From NCBI GenBank assembly GCA_903860995.1, contig CAIOSS010000049.1, forward strand, positions 1 to 16,123: a stretch of DNA of 16,123 bases, given 5' to 3'. Origin of the DNA: an uncultured delta proteobacterium. GTDB taxonomy: Bacteria; Myxococcota_A; Polyangia; Polyangiales; Ga0077539. Each line of letters begins with the position of its first letter. Position 1 is the first letter of the stretch. The translations under genes and the position numbers were made by a program. The notes under the pieces are model-generated. The model was not told the DNA's origin. It saw only the letters and a list, made by a program, of their open reading frames with translations, and did no database searches. This document shows positions 1 to 7,472 of the stretch, piece by piece.

Positions 1-26
1 CAGCCACGACCGCAGCGCGGCGGCGC

Positions 27-1085
27 TCACGTCGGCTCCGCGAGCGCGCCCCACCACGCCTCGGGGCTCTGCCACGCCACGGCTTCGAGCCGGTGCGAGG
101 AGAGCGGCGCGAGCCGACGCCACGCGCTCGCACGCACGCCCGCCTCGCGATCGAGCGTGGCCAGCGCTACCCCGAGGGGATCGTTCGGGACCGTACGAAG
201 TAGCGCGGCCACGGAGGAGAGGTCGTCGCGGCGCTCGAGCCAGGCAACGGCCTCGTCGGGGTCGGGGCCGAGGTCGTCGTCGAGGAGCGCGTCGAGCGCG
301 TCGGTGAGGACGTCGCACTCGACGCGAGCGAGTTGTTCCACCACCGCGCGGTGGGCTGCTGGGAGGGCGTCGAACCAGCGGCGTGCCCGAGCCCACGGGT
401 GATCGTCTGCCCGGAGGCGGGCCATCGCCGCGGAGGCGGGCGTGGTGGTTCCGCGGGGTGACCATAGGCGCCCGAGCGTGCCGACGGCGGCGCAGACTCC
501 GTAGGCCCCGCGCGGCGGGACGGCGCGCAGCGGGTCAGTCAGCCACGAGGGAGCGTCGAAGCCACCGAGGAGTTCGTCGGGGTCTGGTGCGCTGAAGGTC
601 GGAGCGAGGACGGGAGTCCACTCGGCGAGACCGCGCATCTCGGCGGACGCGTGACGGATGAACTCGTAGCCGACGACCGACTCGCGATCGAAGCACAGGA
701 CGCCGTCGCCGAGCGCCCCGTGGATCCGCACCTTCATGGGATGCACCGACGCATCGACGGCGACGCGTTCGTCGTCGAGCGGACGCAGGTCGGCCGTCGC
801 GGTGAGCGCGAGCCCGGAGCGTGCGAGGAGGTACATCCCGCCGCCGCGGTCGGACCGTGCGAGGCCCGCCTCCGGGGCGCCGATGCGCACCGCGAGGTCA
901 TGGAAGAAGTCGATCGGCGTGACCGAGTGAAACACCGCGGAGAGGTCGTCGGGCTTGGCCGGAGCGCTCGCCAGGCCGTGCCCCGCGCCGTCGTCGGGAC
1001 GCACGGCCTCGCCCGCGCGGTGCAACTCGGCGTCCGGTGGGAGCCCGAGGGCGATGAGGTCTTCGGGTGTGAGGGAGGTCGTCAC
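27..1085 (-). CDS. Hypothetical protein, 352 aa, third gene of the minus-strand set
   Basis: I do not recognise this family. The frame begins with a GTG at 1085-1083, preceded by AGGAG about 8 nt upstream, and ends with TGA at 29-27. The protein is soluble-looking: no signal peptide or membrane segment is visible. It is rich in Ala, Asp and Arg. Residues from about 230 to the end look helical and acidic (for example the run DALDALLDDDLGPDPDEA), while the first 200 residues are more mixed, with a Pro/Asp-rich stretch near residues 160-185. It lies 97 nt downstream of the sigma-like gene on the same strand, so it is probably co-transcribed with that gene and the DUF3800 gene. Its own good ribosome-binding site fits independent translation. 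A role linked to those two genes is inference from position only. The coding call is supported by the start site, gene order and codon bias typical of high-GC genes. Confidence 0.75.
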   Translation of the reverse strand: MTTSLTPEDLIALGLPPDAELHRAGEAVRPDDGAGHGLASAPAKPDDLSAVFHSVTPIDFFHDLAVRIGAPEAGLARSDRGGGMYLLARSGLALTATADLRPLDDERVAVDASVHPMKVRIHGALGDGVLCFDRESVVGYEFIRHASAEMRGLAEWTPVLAPTFSAPDPDELLGGFDAPSWLTDPLRAVPPRGAYGVCAAVGTLGRLWSPRGTTTPASAAMARLRADDHPWARARRWFDALPAAHRAVVEQLARVECDVLTDALDALLDDDLGPDPDEAVAWLERRDDLSSVAALLRTVPNDPLGVALATLDREAGVRASAWRRLAPLSSHRLEAVAWQSPEAWWGALAEPT

Positions 1086-1181
1086 GGGTGTAGCTCCTGC
1101 GGTCGCAGCGTCGGATCAGGCGTTCGGTCACCACATCCCGGTGACACCCGATGCAGCGGGTATCTGACAGGGTTCATCCGC

Positions 1182-1877
1182 TCACCGTCGCTTCAGTTCG
1201 CGGACCATCCGATCGACGCGCGCTTGCTCCTCGGGGGAGATCACGCCGCGTTGGGCGAGCTCGAGCGCGGTCGCGAGCATGGCCTCACGAAAGCGCTGGT
1301 GTTGCTTCATCACGCGGTCGGCGGCGCGCTTCAGGTCGTCGCGCGAGGCGCCCGGGTCGAGTGCTTCGTCGCGCGCGATGAGGTCGTCGACGGTGATGTC
1401 GTCGAAGAACAGCTCCTCGACCTGTCGCCACGCCACGCGGCGAGCCCCCCGATTCGGCGGGGGCGTGCGCTCGATCGCCGCCTCGGCCACCCGTGCGAAG
1501 AGCTCGGCACCGCGTCGCGCCGAACGTTCACGATCGAGCGCTTCGTCGACGGTCGACGGCACCGCGGCGCCTGCGACGGCGTCGTCGTCGAGGGTCGGCG
1601 CCCGCTTCGCCTTGCGGCCTTGGGTGAACCAGCCGTTGCGCACCATCGTCGAGATGTACCCCGACACCTCGTCGTCGCTCTCGCCGGTGATGCCGAGATC
1701 CCCGCGCAGTGCCTTCTCGGCGAACTTGTAGAGCACCTCCTGGGCGACGTCGTCGCGGTCCTGCGCGGAGCGGACGACGCGGTCGACGCGCTGGCGCACG
1801 AGGGCTTCGAGCGCCTTCCAGGTCGCGGGCGTGGCGTCGCCGCGCTGGAGCTCGCGCACGATGGCGAGCGGCGTCAT
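1182..1877 (-). CDS. Small protein with sigma-70 region 2-like segment
   Basis: A 231-residue protein. The start is ATG at 1877-1875, which overlaps the TGA of the upstream DUF3800 gene in an ATGA, so the two are probably translationally coupled. Residues 27-92 resemble region 2 of ECF-type sigma-70 factors: RVVRSAQDRDDVAQEVLYKF (33-52) matches the core-binding pattern with D42, D43, Q46 and E47. It is followed by an aromatic/basic helix, GYISTMVRNGWFTQGRKAKR (73-92), in the place where the -10 recognition helix sits. A convincing region 4 helix-turn-helix is not visible. Instead there is an acidic linker (about 93-115) and a charged helical C-terminus. It may be a divergent sigma factor, a sigma-like DNA-binding regulator, or a domain re-used for another function. 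Sigma factors direct RNA polymerase to promoters in the cytoplasm; whether this one does is inference. Confidence 0.72.
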   Translation of the reverse strand: MTPLAIVRELQRGDATPATWKALEALVRQRVDRVVRSAQDRDDVAQEVLYKFAEKALRGDLGITGESDDEVSGYISTMVRNGWFTQGRKAKRAPTLDDDAVAGAAVPSTVDEALDRERSARRGAELFARVAEAAIERTPPPNRGARRVAWRQVEELFFDDITVDDLIARDEALDPGASRDDLKRAADRVMKQHQRFREAMLATALELAQRGVISPEEQARVDRMVRELKRR

Positions 1878-3043
1878 CGCACGCCTCCCGCGCCGAGCAT
1901 CGCGGCCACCTCGCACCAGCGCTGCGCCTGGTCGCTTCGCCAGCCGGGAGGGGTGTCCGGGGGCGACGTATCTCCGTCGTGCCCGAAGGCCTGCGCGATG
2001 GTGTGTCGGGCTGGTCCGTTCGCGGCAATGGTCGGGCGGGGACCCAGCGTCGGACACGACCGCGCGGCCGCCTCGAAGGGCAGCCGGGTGTCGGCCGTGA
2101 GCACGTGATGCAGCTCGCTCCAGGGCGCGTTGCGGGCGAGGTGGCGACGCACGCGGTTGGCCACGAAGTCGGCGAGCACCACGCCCGGCGGGGCGACCTC
2201 GTCGTAGGGCATCGTCATGGTCGAGACGAGTCGCACCCACGGGTCCGTCGGGGTGGCGGGCGCGTCCAGCGGGAAGCGCTCCGCGAGGCGGACGCAGGCG
2301 TCGAGGTCCTGCGGACGGAGTCGCCGTGAACCCAGCACGGGGTCGAAGACGTTGCGCTCGGCCGCGAAGAGGCGGACCGTGTGGCGTTCCGCGGGGCGCG
2401 CACGAAGCAGCGCGAAGACGCGCTCGAACAGCGGAACCAGCAGCGCGAGGTAGCGGTCGCTCTGGTCAGCGGGCGACGGGGCGGAGAGCCCGTCGTCGCT
2501 CGCGGCGACGGCGACGCAACGATCAGGACCGAACCGTCGGAGCAGCTCGCCGGCGACGTCCTGGTAGCGGCGCTCGACGTCGCGCGCGAGCTCACGGAGG
2601 GCATCGGCGGTCGGACGGTGATGGCGATCGAGCCACCGCGCGGCCCGGGCGAGCGCGCCGTGCTTCGGGCGTCGTCGCTGATCCAGGAACTCGAACATCT
2701 CGGATAGATCGGGGGCGGCGCGGGCCTGCGCACAGAGCGCCGCGGCGTGTTCGATCGTGCGCGCTGCCGGGTGGGCCGCGCGGGCCTCGGGCGAGGCGAG
2801 CACCCAGGCGGCGACCCACCATGCTGGGAGGCGCAGGTCGGTCGCGTGCGGCGGGTACCAGGCGATCGGGTCGATGCGCCGGTAGACGCCGCGCAGGATG
2901 TCGTCGGCTTCCCCGGAGGGCGGCTCCTGGAGCAGCATGCCGACGATGCAGACGGCCTCATCGCGCTGATCGAACTGGCCGGACTCGTCGAGGTAGAGGC
3001 CCCACTCGATCTCGGTGCCTGCGCGCGGTCTCCCCACCTCCAT
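1874..3043 (-). CDS. DUF3800 domain protein (putative RNase H-fold, nuclease-like)
   Basis: A 389-residue protein. I chose ATG at 3043-3041 because the conserved N-terminal strand begins just after it; the frame stays open further upstream into the helicase leader. Residues 16-22 read LYLDESG, the hallmark of DUF3800, with D19 and E20. Near the C-terminus VVLADFVANRVRRHL carries the second conserved acidic residue, D292. This spacing of acidic residues fits the RNase H-like fold proposed for the family, which is often found in mobile and defence-associated loci. The middle is helical with many Arg and Ala. The gene is first in the minus-strand set, overlaps the next gene by 4 nt, and is divergent from the helicase gene 185 nt away. 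Catalytic activity has not been shown for most family members, so 'nuclease-like' is inference. No strong ribosome-binding site is visible at the chosen start. Confidence 0.82.
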   Translation of the reverse strand: MEVGRPRAGTEIEWGLYLDESGQFDQRDEAVCIVGMLLQEPPSGEADDILRGVYRRIDPIAWYPPHATDLRLPAWWVAAWVLASPEARAAHPAARTIEHAAALCAQARAAPDLSEMFEFLDQRRRPKHGALARAARWLDRHHRPTADALRELARDVERRYQDVAGELLRRFGPDRCVAVAASDDGLSAPSPADQSDRYLALLVPLFERVFALLRARPAERHTVRLFAAERNVFDPVLGSRRLRPQDLDACVRLAERFPLDAPATPTDPWVRLVSTMTMPYDEVAPPGVVLADFVANRVRRHLARNAPWSELHHVLTADTRLPFEAAARSCPTLGPRPTIAANGPARHTIAQAFGHDGDTSPPDTPPGWRSDQAQRWCEVAAMLGAGGVR

Positions 3044-3228
3044 AGGGGGTGGAGGGTAGCGATGGGCGCAGTGGGAGCGGTAGCGGAATTCGAGGGGGCG
3101 CGATCGGAGCGGCGGCGGGTGGGTGTCAGACCGCCGCGCCGCCGCGCATCTGGACCACCGTGAACCTCGCCATCCCATCCGAGTCCCTCGCGTCCGAACC
3201 CCTCGACGAACGAAAGGCCAACGATCGC

Positions 3229-5985
3229 ATGGAGACAGCTGAGACCCCGGCTCCGCACAACCTCGCACCCGACATTCGCGCCAGCCTCGTGGCGAAGCTC
3301 GAGCGGCTGCTCGCGCGCCCGCTCATCGCCGACGTCGTCGGTGCGCCGATGCCCGTTGAAGACGCTGCGGACCTTGCTGCGTACGAGCCGGCCCCGGACC
3401 AGCCGTCGGGGCTCTTCGCGCTGGCGCTCGCCTCCGAGGAGTTCGCGTCGAAGGGACTCGACCCTTGGCGGGAGCACCCGACGGACGGCACGGTCCTCGT
3501 GCGCATCGCGATCGACTACGACGACTTGTGGCGCGGCTGCGAGAAGGAGATCCGCGAGACCACGGCGAACACGGTCGAGAGCGCGGTCACCTTCCTCACG
3601 GACGCGCAGCGCAAGCTGCTGGAGCGCTCGCCGCGGGAGTTTCTCGCGCTCGAGCCTCGCCCCGAGATCGCGGAGCTCGTCTCCTACGAGACCGAGTTCG
3701 TCGGCGGCAGCGAACGCGTCGTCGCGCTGAGGCTCGCCGCGGCGCCGGTCTCGCGTCGGCATGTTCGTCACCTCGCGATCGTGCCGAACCTCATCCCCCT
3801 CGAGCGTCAGCTCGACGCGCTGACCCGCGTCGAGGCCGCCGTCGACGACGGCCCGCTCGGTCCACTGCGGGTGCTCATCGGTGCCGCCAGCGCCTCGCTG
3901 CTCGCGGTCGAGCCGACGTCGTGCGAGTCCGATGTCGGCTTCCTCGGCGAGCGCTTCGACGAGCACCAGCGGGAGTGCGTCCGCCAGGCGATGGCGTCGC
4001 CTCACTTCGCCCTCATCGAGGGACCGCCCGGCTCCGGGAAGACCACCGTCATTACGGGGATCATCCGTCGCGCCCTGGCGCGCGGTGAGCGCGTGCTGGT
4101 GGTGTCGCCGACGCACGTGGCCGTCGACAACGTGGTCGAGAAGCTCGTGCCGGCCGCCGGGAGCACGCCCGACCCGATGGACCCGCAGAGCCTGCCGGTT
4201 CGCTACGCGGCGCGCACGCCGAAGCTCTCGGAGCGAGCCCTCGAGTACTGGGTCGGCGCGAAGAAGCAGCGCCGCGGTGCGACCATCGCGCGTCGGGTGC
4301 AGGCGCGGCTCACTGCGACAGTCCCGTTCGCGGAGCGCCTCTTCGCGATCGAAGACACCCTCGCTCCCGGGCACGCGCCGCTCTCTGCGGCGCTCGCGGG
4401 CGTCGAGTCGGTGATCTGCGGGACGCCTATCGGGATCCTCTCCTACGACGCCGTGAAGAACGCGCCGGCAGGGAGCTTCGGTCTCCTCATCGTCGATGAG
4501 GTCTCCAAGATGACGCTGCCGGAGTTTCTCGCGGTCGCGGTGAAGGCAAAGCGGTGGGTGCTGGTGGGCGACCCGGCGCAGCTCCCGCCCTTCAACCACG
4601 CCGAGGAGAACGCCGTGACCCTGGACGACCTCGTGTCGCCGGTCGTCGAGCTCGCGTGCTCGGTCGGCGCGCTGCTCGAGCGCGCGAAGCCCGCGACGCG
4701 TCGCGACGAGCGGCTCGTGGTCGTGGCCTCGAACCCGGCGCGCGCGGTGGCCGCGATCGCGGCGCACCTCCAGGCCGTGCTGCCGGGCGCGGTTCCCACC
4801 GTCGATGAACTCGGGGCGGGCGAGGTGCCTGGCATCGTCGTCTGCGGCCGCGAGGACGTCGAGCGTGCGTGCGTGGCCCTCTCGGGCGAGGGCTTGTTTC
4901 ACGGTGGCTCGCGGCGGACGGCCCCCATCCTGGTCGAGCGCGGCCTGGTGGTTTCGCGCCCGGCGGTCGCCAGCGGGCAACGCCTCGTGGAGCCGAGGCA
5001 ACGCGCCCATGCGGCGGTGTTCGAGACGGCGTTCAATGTCTACCACGCGCAGCCGTGGGCGATCCGGAGCGGGCACCGGCTGAGCTTTCTCAGCTTTCGC
5101 AACGGGCTCGACAAGTGCTTGCCGTCGAGCGCGCTGCTCGCCGCCGCGTGCGACGGTGCGCCCGGCGACGCCGCGGAGGAGCGAGCCGTCCTGCTGGGGG
5201 CGATCGCGCGGCGTCTCGCGACCAACACGGTCTCGGTGTTCGACTGGCTCACCGGGATGCCGACCGCGGACTTCGACACGTCGCCCCTGCGCGAGCTCGC
5301 TGGGCTCTCGCGCCCGACGCTCTACGACGCCGTGCGCCCGTACGTCGGAACGCTCAAGCAGCAGTATCGGATGCACCCAAGCCTCTCGCGCGTGCCGCGG
5401 GCGCTCTTCTACTTCGGGCGCGCGCTCCACGACGGGCGCGCGGGGGAGCGACCGGCCATGCGGGTGAAGCTGCTGCAGGTCGACTCCGAGGGGAGCGACG
5501 GGGAGTTCAACCTTCGCGAGGTCGAGGCGATCACGAAGATCATCGCGTTGGCGCGACGGGACGACGCCGCGAAGGAGCGCCCGTCGGAGATCATGGTGAT
5601 CACCCCGTACCGCGAGCAGGAGGCGCGGCTCCGCGCGGCGCTCGGGACCACCGCCGGCGTCGAGGTCTGCACGCTCGACCGGTGTCAGGGGCGCGAGGCG
5701 GACTACGTGTTCATCTCGCTGGTGCGCAGCAGCGCGACGCCGTTTCTCGACATGCCGAAGCGCTGGAACGTCGCGCTGACCCGCGCGAAGCAGGCCCTCT
5801 TCCTGGTGGGCAACATCGACGCGTACCTGCGCGAGGCGGCGGCCGCGCGCCGCGACCTGCGAAGCGTCGGCTTCCGCGGGAAGGTCGGCGAGACCCGCCC
5901 GTCGATGAGCCTGCTGGCGCGCATCGTCGAGGCCTACGACGAGCAGGTTCGCGGGCGCGCGGACGCCCCGGGAGTCGGTCGATGA
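3229..5985 (+). CDS. Superfamily 1 helicase, UPF1/COG1112-like, with large insertion
   Basis: A 918-residue cytoplasmic ATP-dependent helicase or translocase. All main SF1 motifs are visible: Walker A GPPGSGKT (265-272), motif Ia SPTHVAVDN, Walker B LLIVDEVSK with D423 and E424, motif III GDPAQLPP (447-454), QQYRMHP (712 onward), motif V DRCQGREADYVFIS (817 onward) and motif VI RWNVALTRAKQ (845 onward). The order and wording match the UPF1/DNA2 branch (AAA_11/AAA_12). The first ~240 residues form an unassigned N-terminal domain. About 250 residues separate motif III from QYRMH, far more than usual, so an extra domain is inserted there. ATG 3229 is chosen for an AAAGG upstream and because earlier in-frame residues are low-complexity; the frame is open back to 3049. 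The next gene follows immediately. DNA or RNA as substrate cannot be told from the sequence. Confidence 0.92.
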   Translation: METAETPAPHNLAPDIRASLVAKLERLLARPLIADVVGAPMPVEDAADLAAYEPAPDQPSGLFALALASEEFASKGLDPWREHPTDGTVLVRIAIDYDDLWRGCEKEIRETTANTVESAVTFLTDAQRKLLERSPREFLALEPRPEIAELVSYETEFVGGSERVVALRLAAAPVSRRHVRHLAIVPNLIPLERQLDALTRVEAAVDDGPLGPLRVLIGAASASLLAVEPTSCESDVGFLGERFDEHQRECVRQAMASPHFALIEGPPGSGKTTVITGIIRRALARGERVLVVSPTHVAVDNVVEKLVPAAGSTPDPMDPQSLPVRYAARTPKLSERALEYWVGAKKQRRGATIARRVQARLTATVPFAERLFAIEDTLAPGHAPLSAALAGVESVICGTPIGILSYDAVKNAPAGSFGLLIVDEVSKMTLPEFLAVAVKAKRWVLVGDPAQLPPFNHAEENAVTLDDLVSPVVELACSVGALLERAKPATRRDERLVVVASNPARAVAAIAAHLQAVLPGAVPTVDELGAGEVPGIVVCGREDVERACVALSGEGLFHGGSRRTAPILVERGLVVSRPAVASGQRLVEPRQRAHAAVFETAFNVYHAQPWAIRSGHRLSFLSFRNGLDKCLPSSALLAAACDGAPGDAAEERAVLLGAIARRLATNTVSVFDWLTGMPTADFDTSPLRELAGLSRPTLYDAVRPYVGTLKQQYRMHPSLSRVPRALFYFGRALHDGRAGERPAMRVKLLQVDSEGSDGEFNLREVEAITKIIALARRDDAAKERPSEIMVITPYREQEARLRAALGTTAGVEVCTLDRCQGREADYVFISLVRSSATPFLDMPKRWNVALTRAKQALFLVGNIDAYLREAAAARRDLRSVGFRGKVGETRPSMSLLARIVEAYDEQVRGRADAPGVGR

Positions 5986-6011
5986 AGGCGAACTACGGAG
6001 GAGAGGAGTCC

Positions 6012-6323
6012 ATGATGGGCGATCAGCGAAATCTGTCGGGGAGCAATGGGCGCGACAAGGTGGCGCGACCGTCGCGAGCGGAGATCGAGAGCCTGTGCCT
6101 GCTCGAAGTCATCGGTGACGGCGGGACCACGCTGGGTGAGGTCACGGCGCGGCTCGGGTTTCCTCCGGCGCTCGTATCCGCCACGGAGCAGGCGATCCTG
6201 GCGCTGGTTGGACGCGGCTACGTTGCGGTTGGAGCGACGCGGGTCGACGTGACCGAGGCGGGGCGTACGTGGATGCGACGGAGGTTGTCGGAACTCGGCT
6301 GCAGTACAGACGCCGCGGCGTGA
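6012..6323 (+). CDS. Small winged-helix DNA-binding protein
   Basis: A 103-residue protein starting at ATG 6012, behind a very strong ribosome-binding site (GGAGGAGAGGAG, ending 2-3 nt before the start). A second ATG follows at once at 6015. An alternative start at 5982 overlaps the helicase stop in ATGA. Residues 24-90 look like a winged helix: helix EIESLCLLEVIGDG, a turn with TLGEVTARLGFPPALV, a longer helix ATEQAILALVGRGYV, then the strand pair VAVGATRVDVTEAG typical of the wing in MarR/PadR-like folds, then a C-terminal Arg-rich helix. It probably binds DNA as a regulator of the helicase operon or as a partner of the helicase; both are inference. Part of this gene (6059-6181) is copied almost exactly at 10634-10758. 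Confidence 0.78.
   Translation: MMGDQRNLSGSNGRDKVARPSRAEIESLCLLEVIGDGGTTLGEVTARLGFPPALVSATEQAILALVGRGYVAVGATRVDVTEAGRTWMRRRLSELGCSTDAAA
6059..6181 (+). repeat. Direct repeat copy 1 (inside winged-helix gene)
   Basis: This internal piece of the winged-helix gene recurs at 10634-10758. Over 6074-6181 versus 10651-10758 I count one mismatch in 108 positions (atcggt versus attggt). The first ~15 nt are less exact, with a 2-nt length difference next to ggtggcgcgacc. The two copies lie in the same orientation about 4.57 kb apart and bracket the zinc-ribbon, kinase and hydrolase genes. Confidence 0.93.
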
Positions 6324-6356
6324 TCGGGGGCGGGGAACCGGTCACGCCGGGCGAGC

Positions 6357-6378
6357 GGGGCCGATTGGCCGCGGCCCC
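6357..6378 (+). terminator. GC-rich hairpin after the helicase/winged-helix genes
   Basis: A perfect 7-bp stem, GGGGCCG / CGGCCCC, encloses an 8-nt loop, 34 nt after the winged-helix stop. No T-tract follows, so it is at best a weak intrinsic terminator or a transcript 3'-end stabiliser. In sequence this GC-rich such stems also arise by chance. Confidence 0.3.
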
Positions 6379-6459
6379 AGTCAAGCCGAACTCGGAGCGT
6401 GGGGCGGTGTCCCGACCGGGCGGAACTCATCGCACGGCGTGAGCGAACGCTTCATTCGC

Positions 6460-6487
6460 TTGATCTACCGACGCCTTCCTGTAGGCT
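6460..6487 (+). promoter_or_regulatory. Possible promoter for the zinc-ribbon/kinase/hydrolase cassette
   Basis: TTGATC (6460-6465) and TAGGCT (6482-6487) are separated by 16 nt. They sit in a locally less GC-rich stretch, about 25 nt before the GTG start at 6513. The -35 is a fair match to the sigma-70 consensus and the -10 is poor. Placement between a hairpin and the first gene supports a promoter here, but the call is tentative. Confidence 0.33.
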
Positions 6488-6512
6488 CGCCGCCGCTCAA
6501 GGGGGGTCGCTG

Positions 6513-7472
6513 GTGAATGATTCTGGTGTAAGCGTCTCGTGCCCTCACTGCGGAGCGGAGATCAAGGCAGCGGCCCGGCTTTGTAAGTACTGCCGACGCC
6601 CGGTGGACGAGATCGTGGCCCGCTCGAGCGTGAGCGCCTCCGCCGCACCCCCCGTGGCGGCACCTGCTTCGACGGCGGCCAGCCCTCCTCCGACGGCGAC
6701 CAACCCTCCACCAACGGCGCCGACCCTGTGGTTCACCACACCCGCCGCATTGATGCTTGGTGGTGCGCTTTTGTCTGGCGTCGCTGCATTCTCCAAGGGC
6801 TGGTTTTCTCTGACCGAACATTCCGATCGACGCGACGCTTCTGTGAGCGTCGGACTCGCGTCCTGGTCTGCCTGCAATGAAGTGGACGGGTGCAACCAGG
6901 GGACCCTCGAGGCGACGTCGCACCTCGGCGTACTCGACCTTCTGCGCGATGGGGAGGCGCACGTGGCGTGGGTCCGAGCCGGTTCCTCCGCGCAAGGGGC
7001 ACACGTCGTCGCGTGCCTGCTGGTCGTGCTGTGCGTCGCGCTGCACCGCTATCGCCCGTCGACCCAGGGGCTGGTGCTGGCCTTTCTCGCGGCCATGCTG
7101 ATCCACGGCTATGCGCTCGTGTGCGGGTGGATCTTCGTGTTCAGCAAGCCTGAGATCTTCCGGGGCCTGTCGCCGTCGTGGGCATGGCTCGCCTCGTCGG
7201 TCGGTGCGTTCATGGCGATGGCGGGCGCGCTTCTCGTCGTGCGACGGTTGGTGGAAGAGGCCGGGAGCGCGTCGCTCCTCGACCACCTCAAGACGCTTCT
7301 GCCGAAGGCTCCGGTTGGCGCTCGTCCGGCAGCGGTCGCCCACGCACGTCCGGCGACTCCGGCGACGGTGCCCGCGTGCCCGCAGTGCCAGGCGCCCACG
7401 TCGTGGCGATCGCAGCACCGGATGTTCTTTTGCGCCGCGTGTTCGCTCTACGTGGAGCAAGGGCGGTCATGA
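6513..7472 (+). CDS. Membrane protein with zinc ribbons at both ends
   Basis: A 319-residue protein. I chose GTG 6513 because AAGGGGGG lies 6-7 nt upstream and the protein then begins directly before its zinc ribbon. The N-terminus has C-x2-C-x10-C-x2-C (C10, C13, C24, C27; CPHC...CKYC). A Ser/Ala/Pro-rich linker follows (about 36-71). Then come four likely membrane helices, near residues 76-97, 164-182, 187-210 and 224-245. The loop between the first two (about 98-160) contains two Cys (SACNEVDGCN) and is probably on the outer face. The C-terminus has a second ribbon, CPQC-x14-CAAC, near residues 290-315. Both ribbons should be cytosolic if four helices is right. The stop overlaps the start of the kinase gene (ATGA), so the two are coupled; it may be a membrane partner of the kinase. 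Function is unknown. Confidence 0.8.
   Translation: MNDSGVSVSCPHCGAEIKAAARLCKYCRRPVDEIVARSSVSASAAPPVAAPASTAASPPPTATNPPPTAPTLWFTTPAALMLGGALLSGVAAFSKGWFSLTEHSDRRDASVSVGLASWSACNEVDGCNQGTLEATSHLGVLDLLRDGEAHVAWVRAGSSAQGAHVVACLLVVLCVALHRYRPSTQGLVLAFLAAMLIHGYALVCGWIFVFSKPEIFRGLSPSWAWLASSVGAFMAMAGALLVVRRLVEEAGSASLLDHLKTLLPKAPVGARPAAVAHARPATPATVPACPQCQAPTSWRSQHRMFFCAACSLYVEQGRS

Noticed and set aside
651..2108. A 485-codon plus-strand open frame
   Set aside because: It runs antisense to three minus-strand genes that have a DUF3800 motif, coupled starts and ribosome-binding sites. Its composition is that of a shadow frame.
2215..5430. A 1071-codon open frame on the minus strand, opposite the helicase
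   Set aside because: It is extremely Arg/Glu/Asp/His-rich with no motif and lies antisense to a gene with complete helicase motifs. Long antisense frames are expected at this GC content.
4869..5981. Upstream open extension of the winged-helix frame through the helicase gene
   Set aside because: It overlaps the helicase in another frame and is Arg/Gly/Ala-rich. The strong ribosome-binding site at about 6000 places the real start at 6012.
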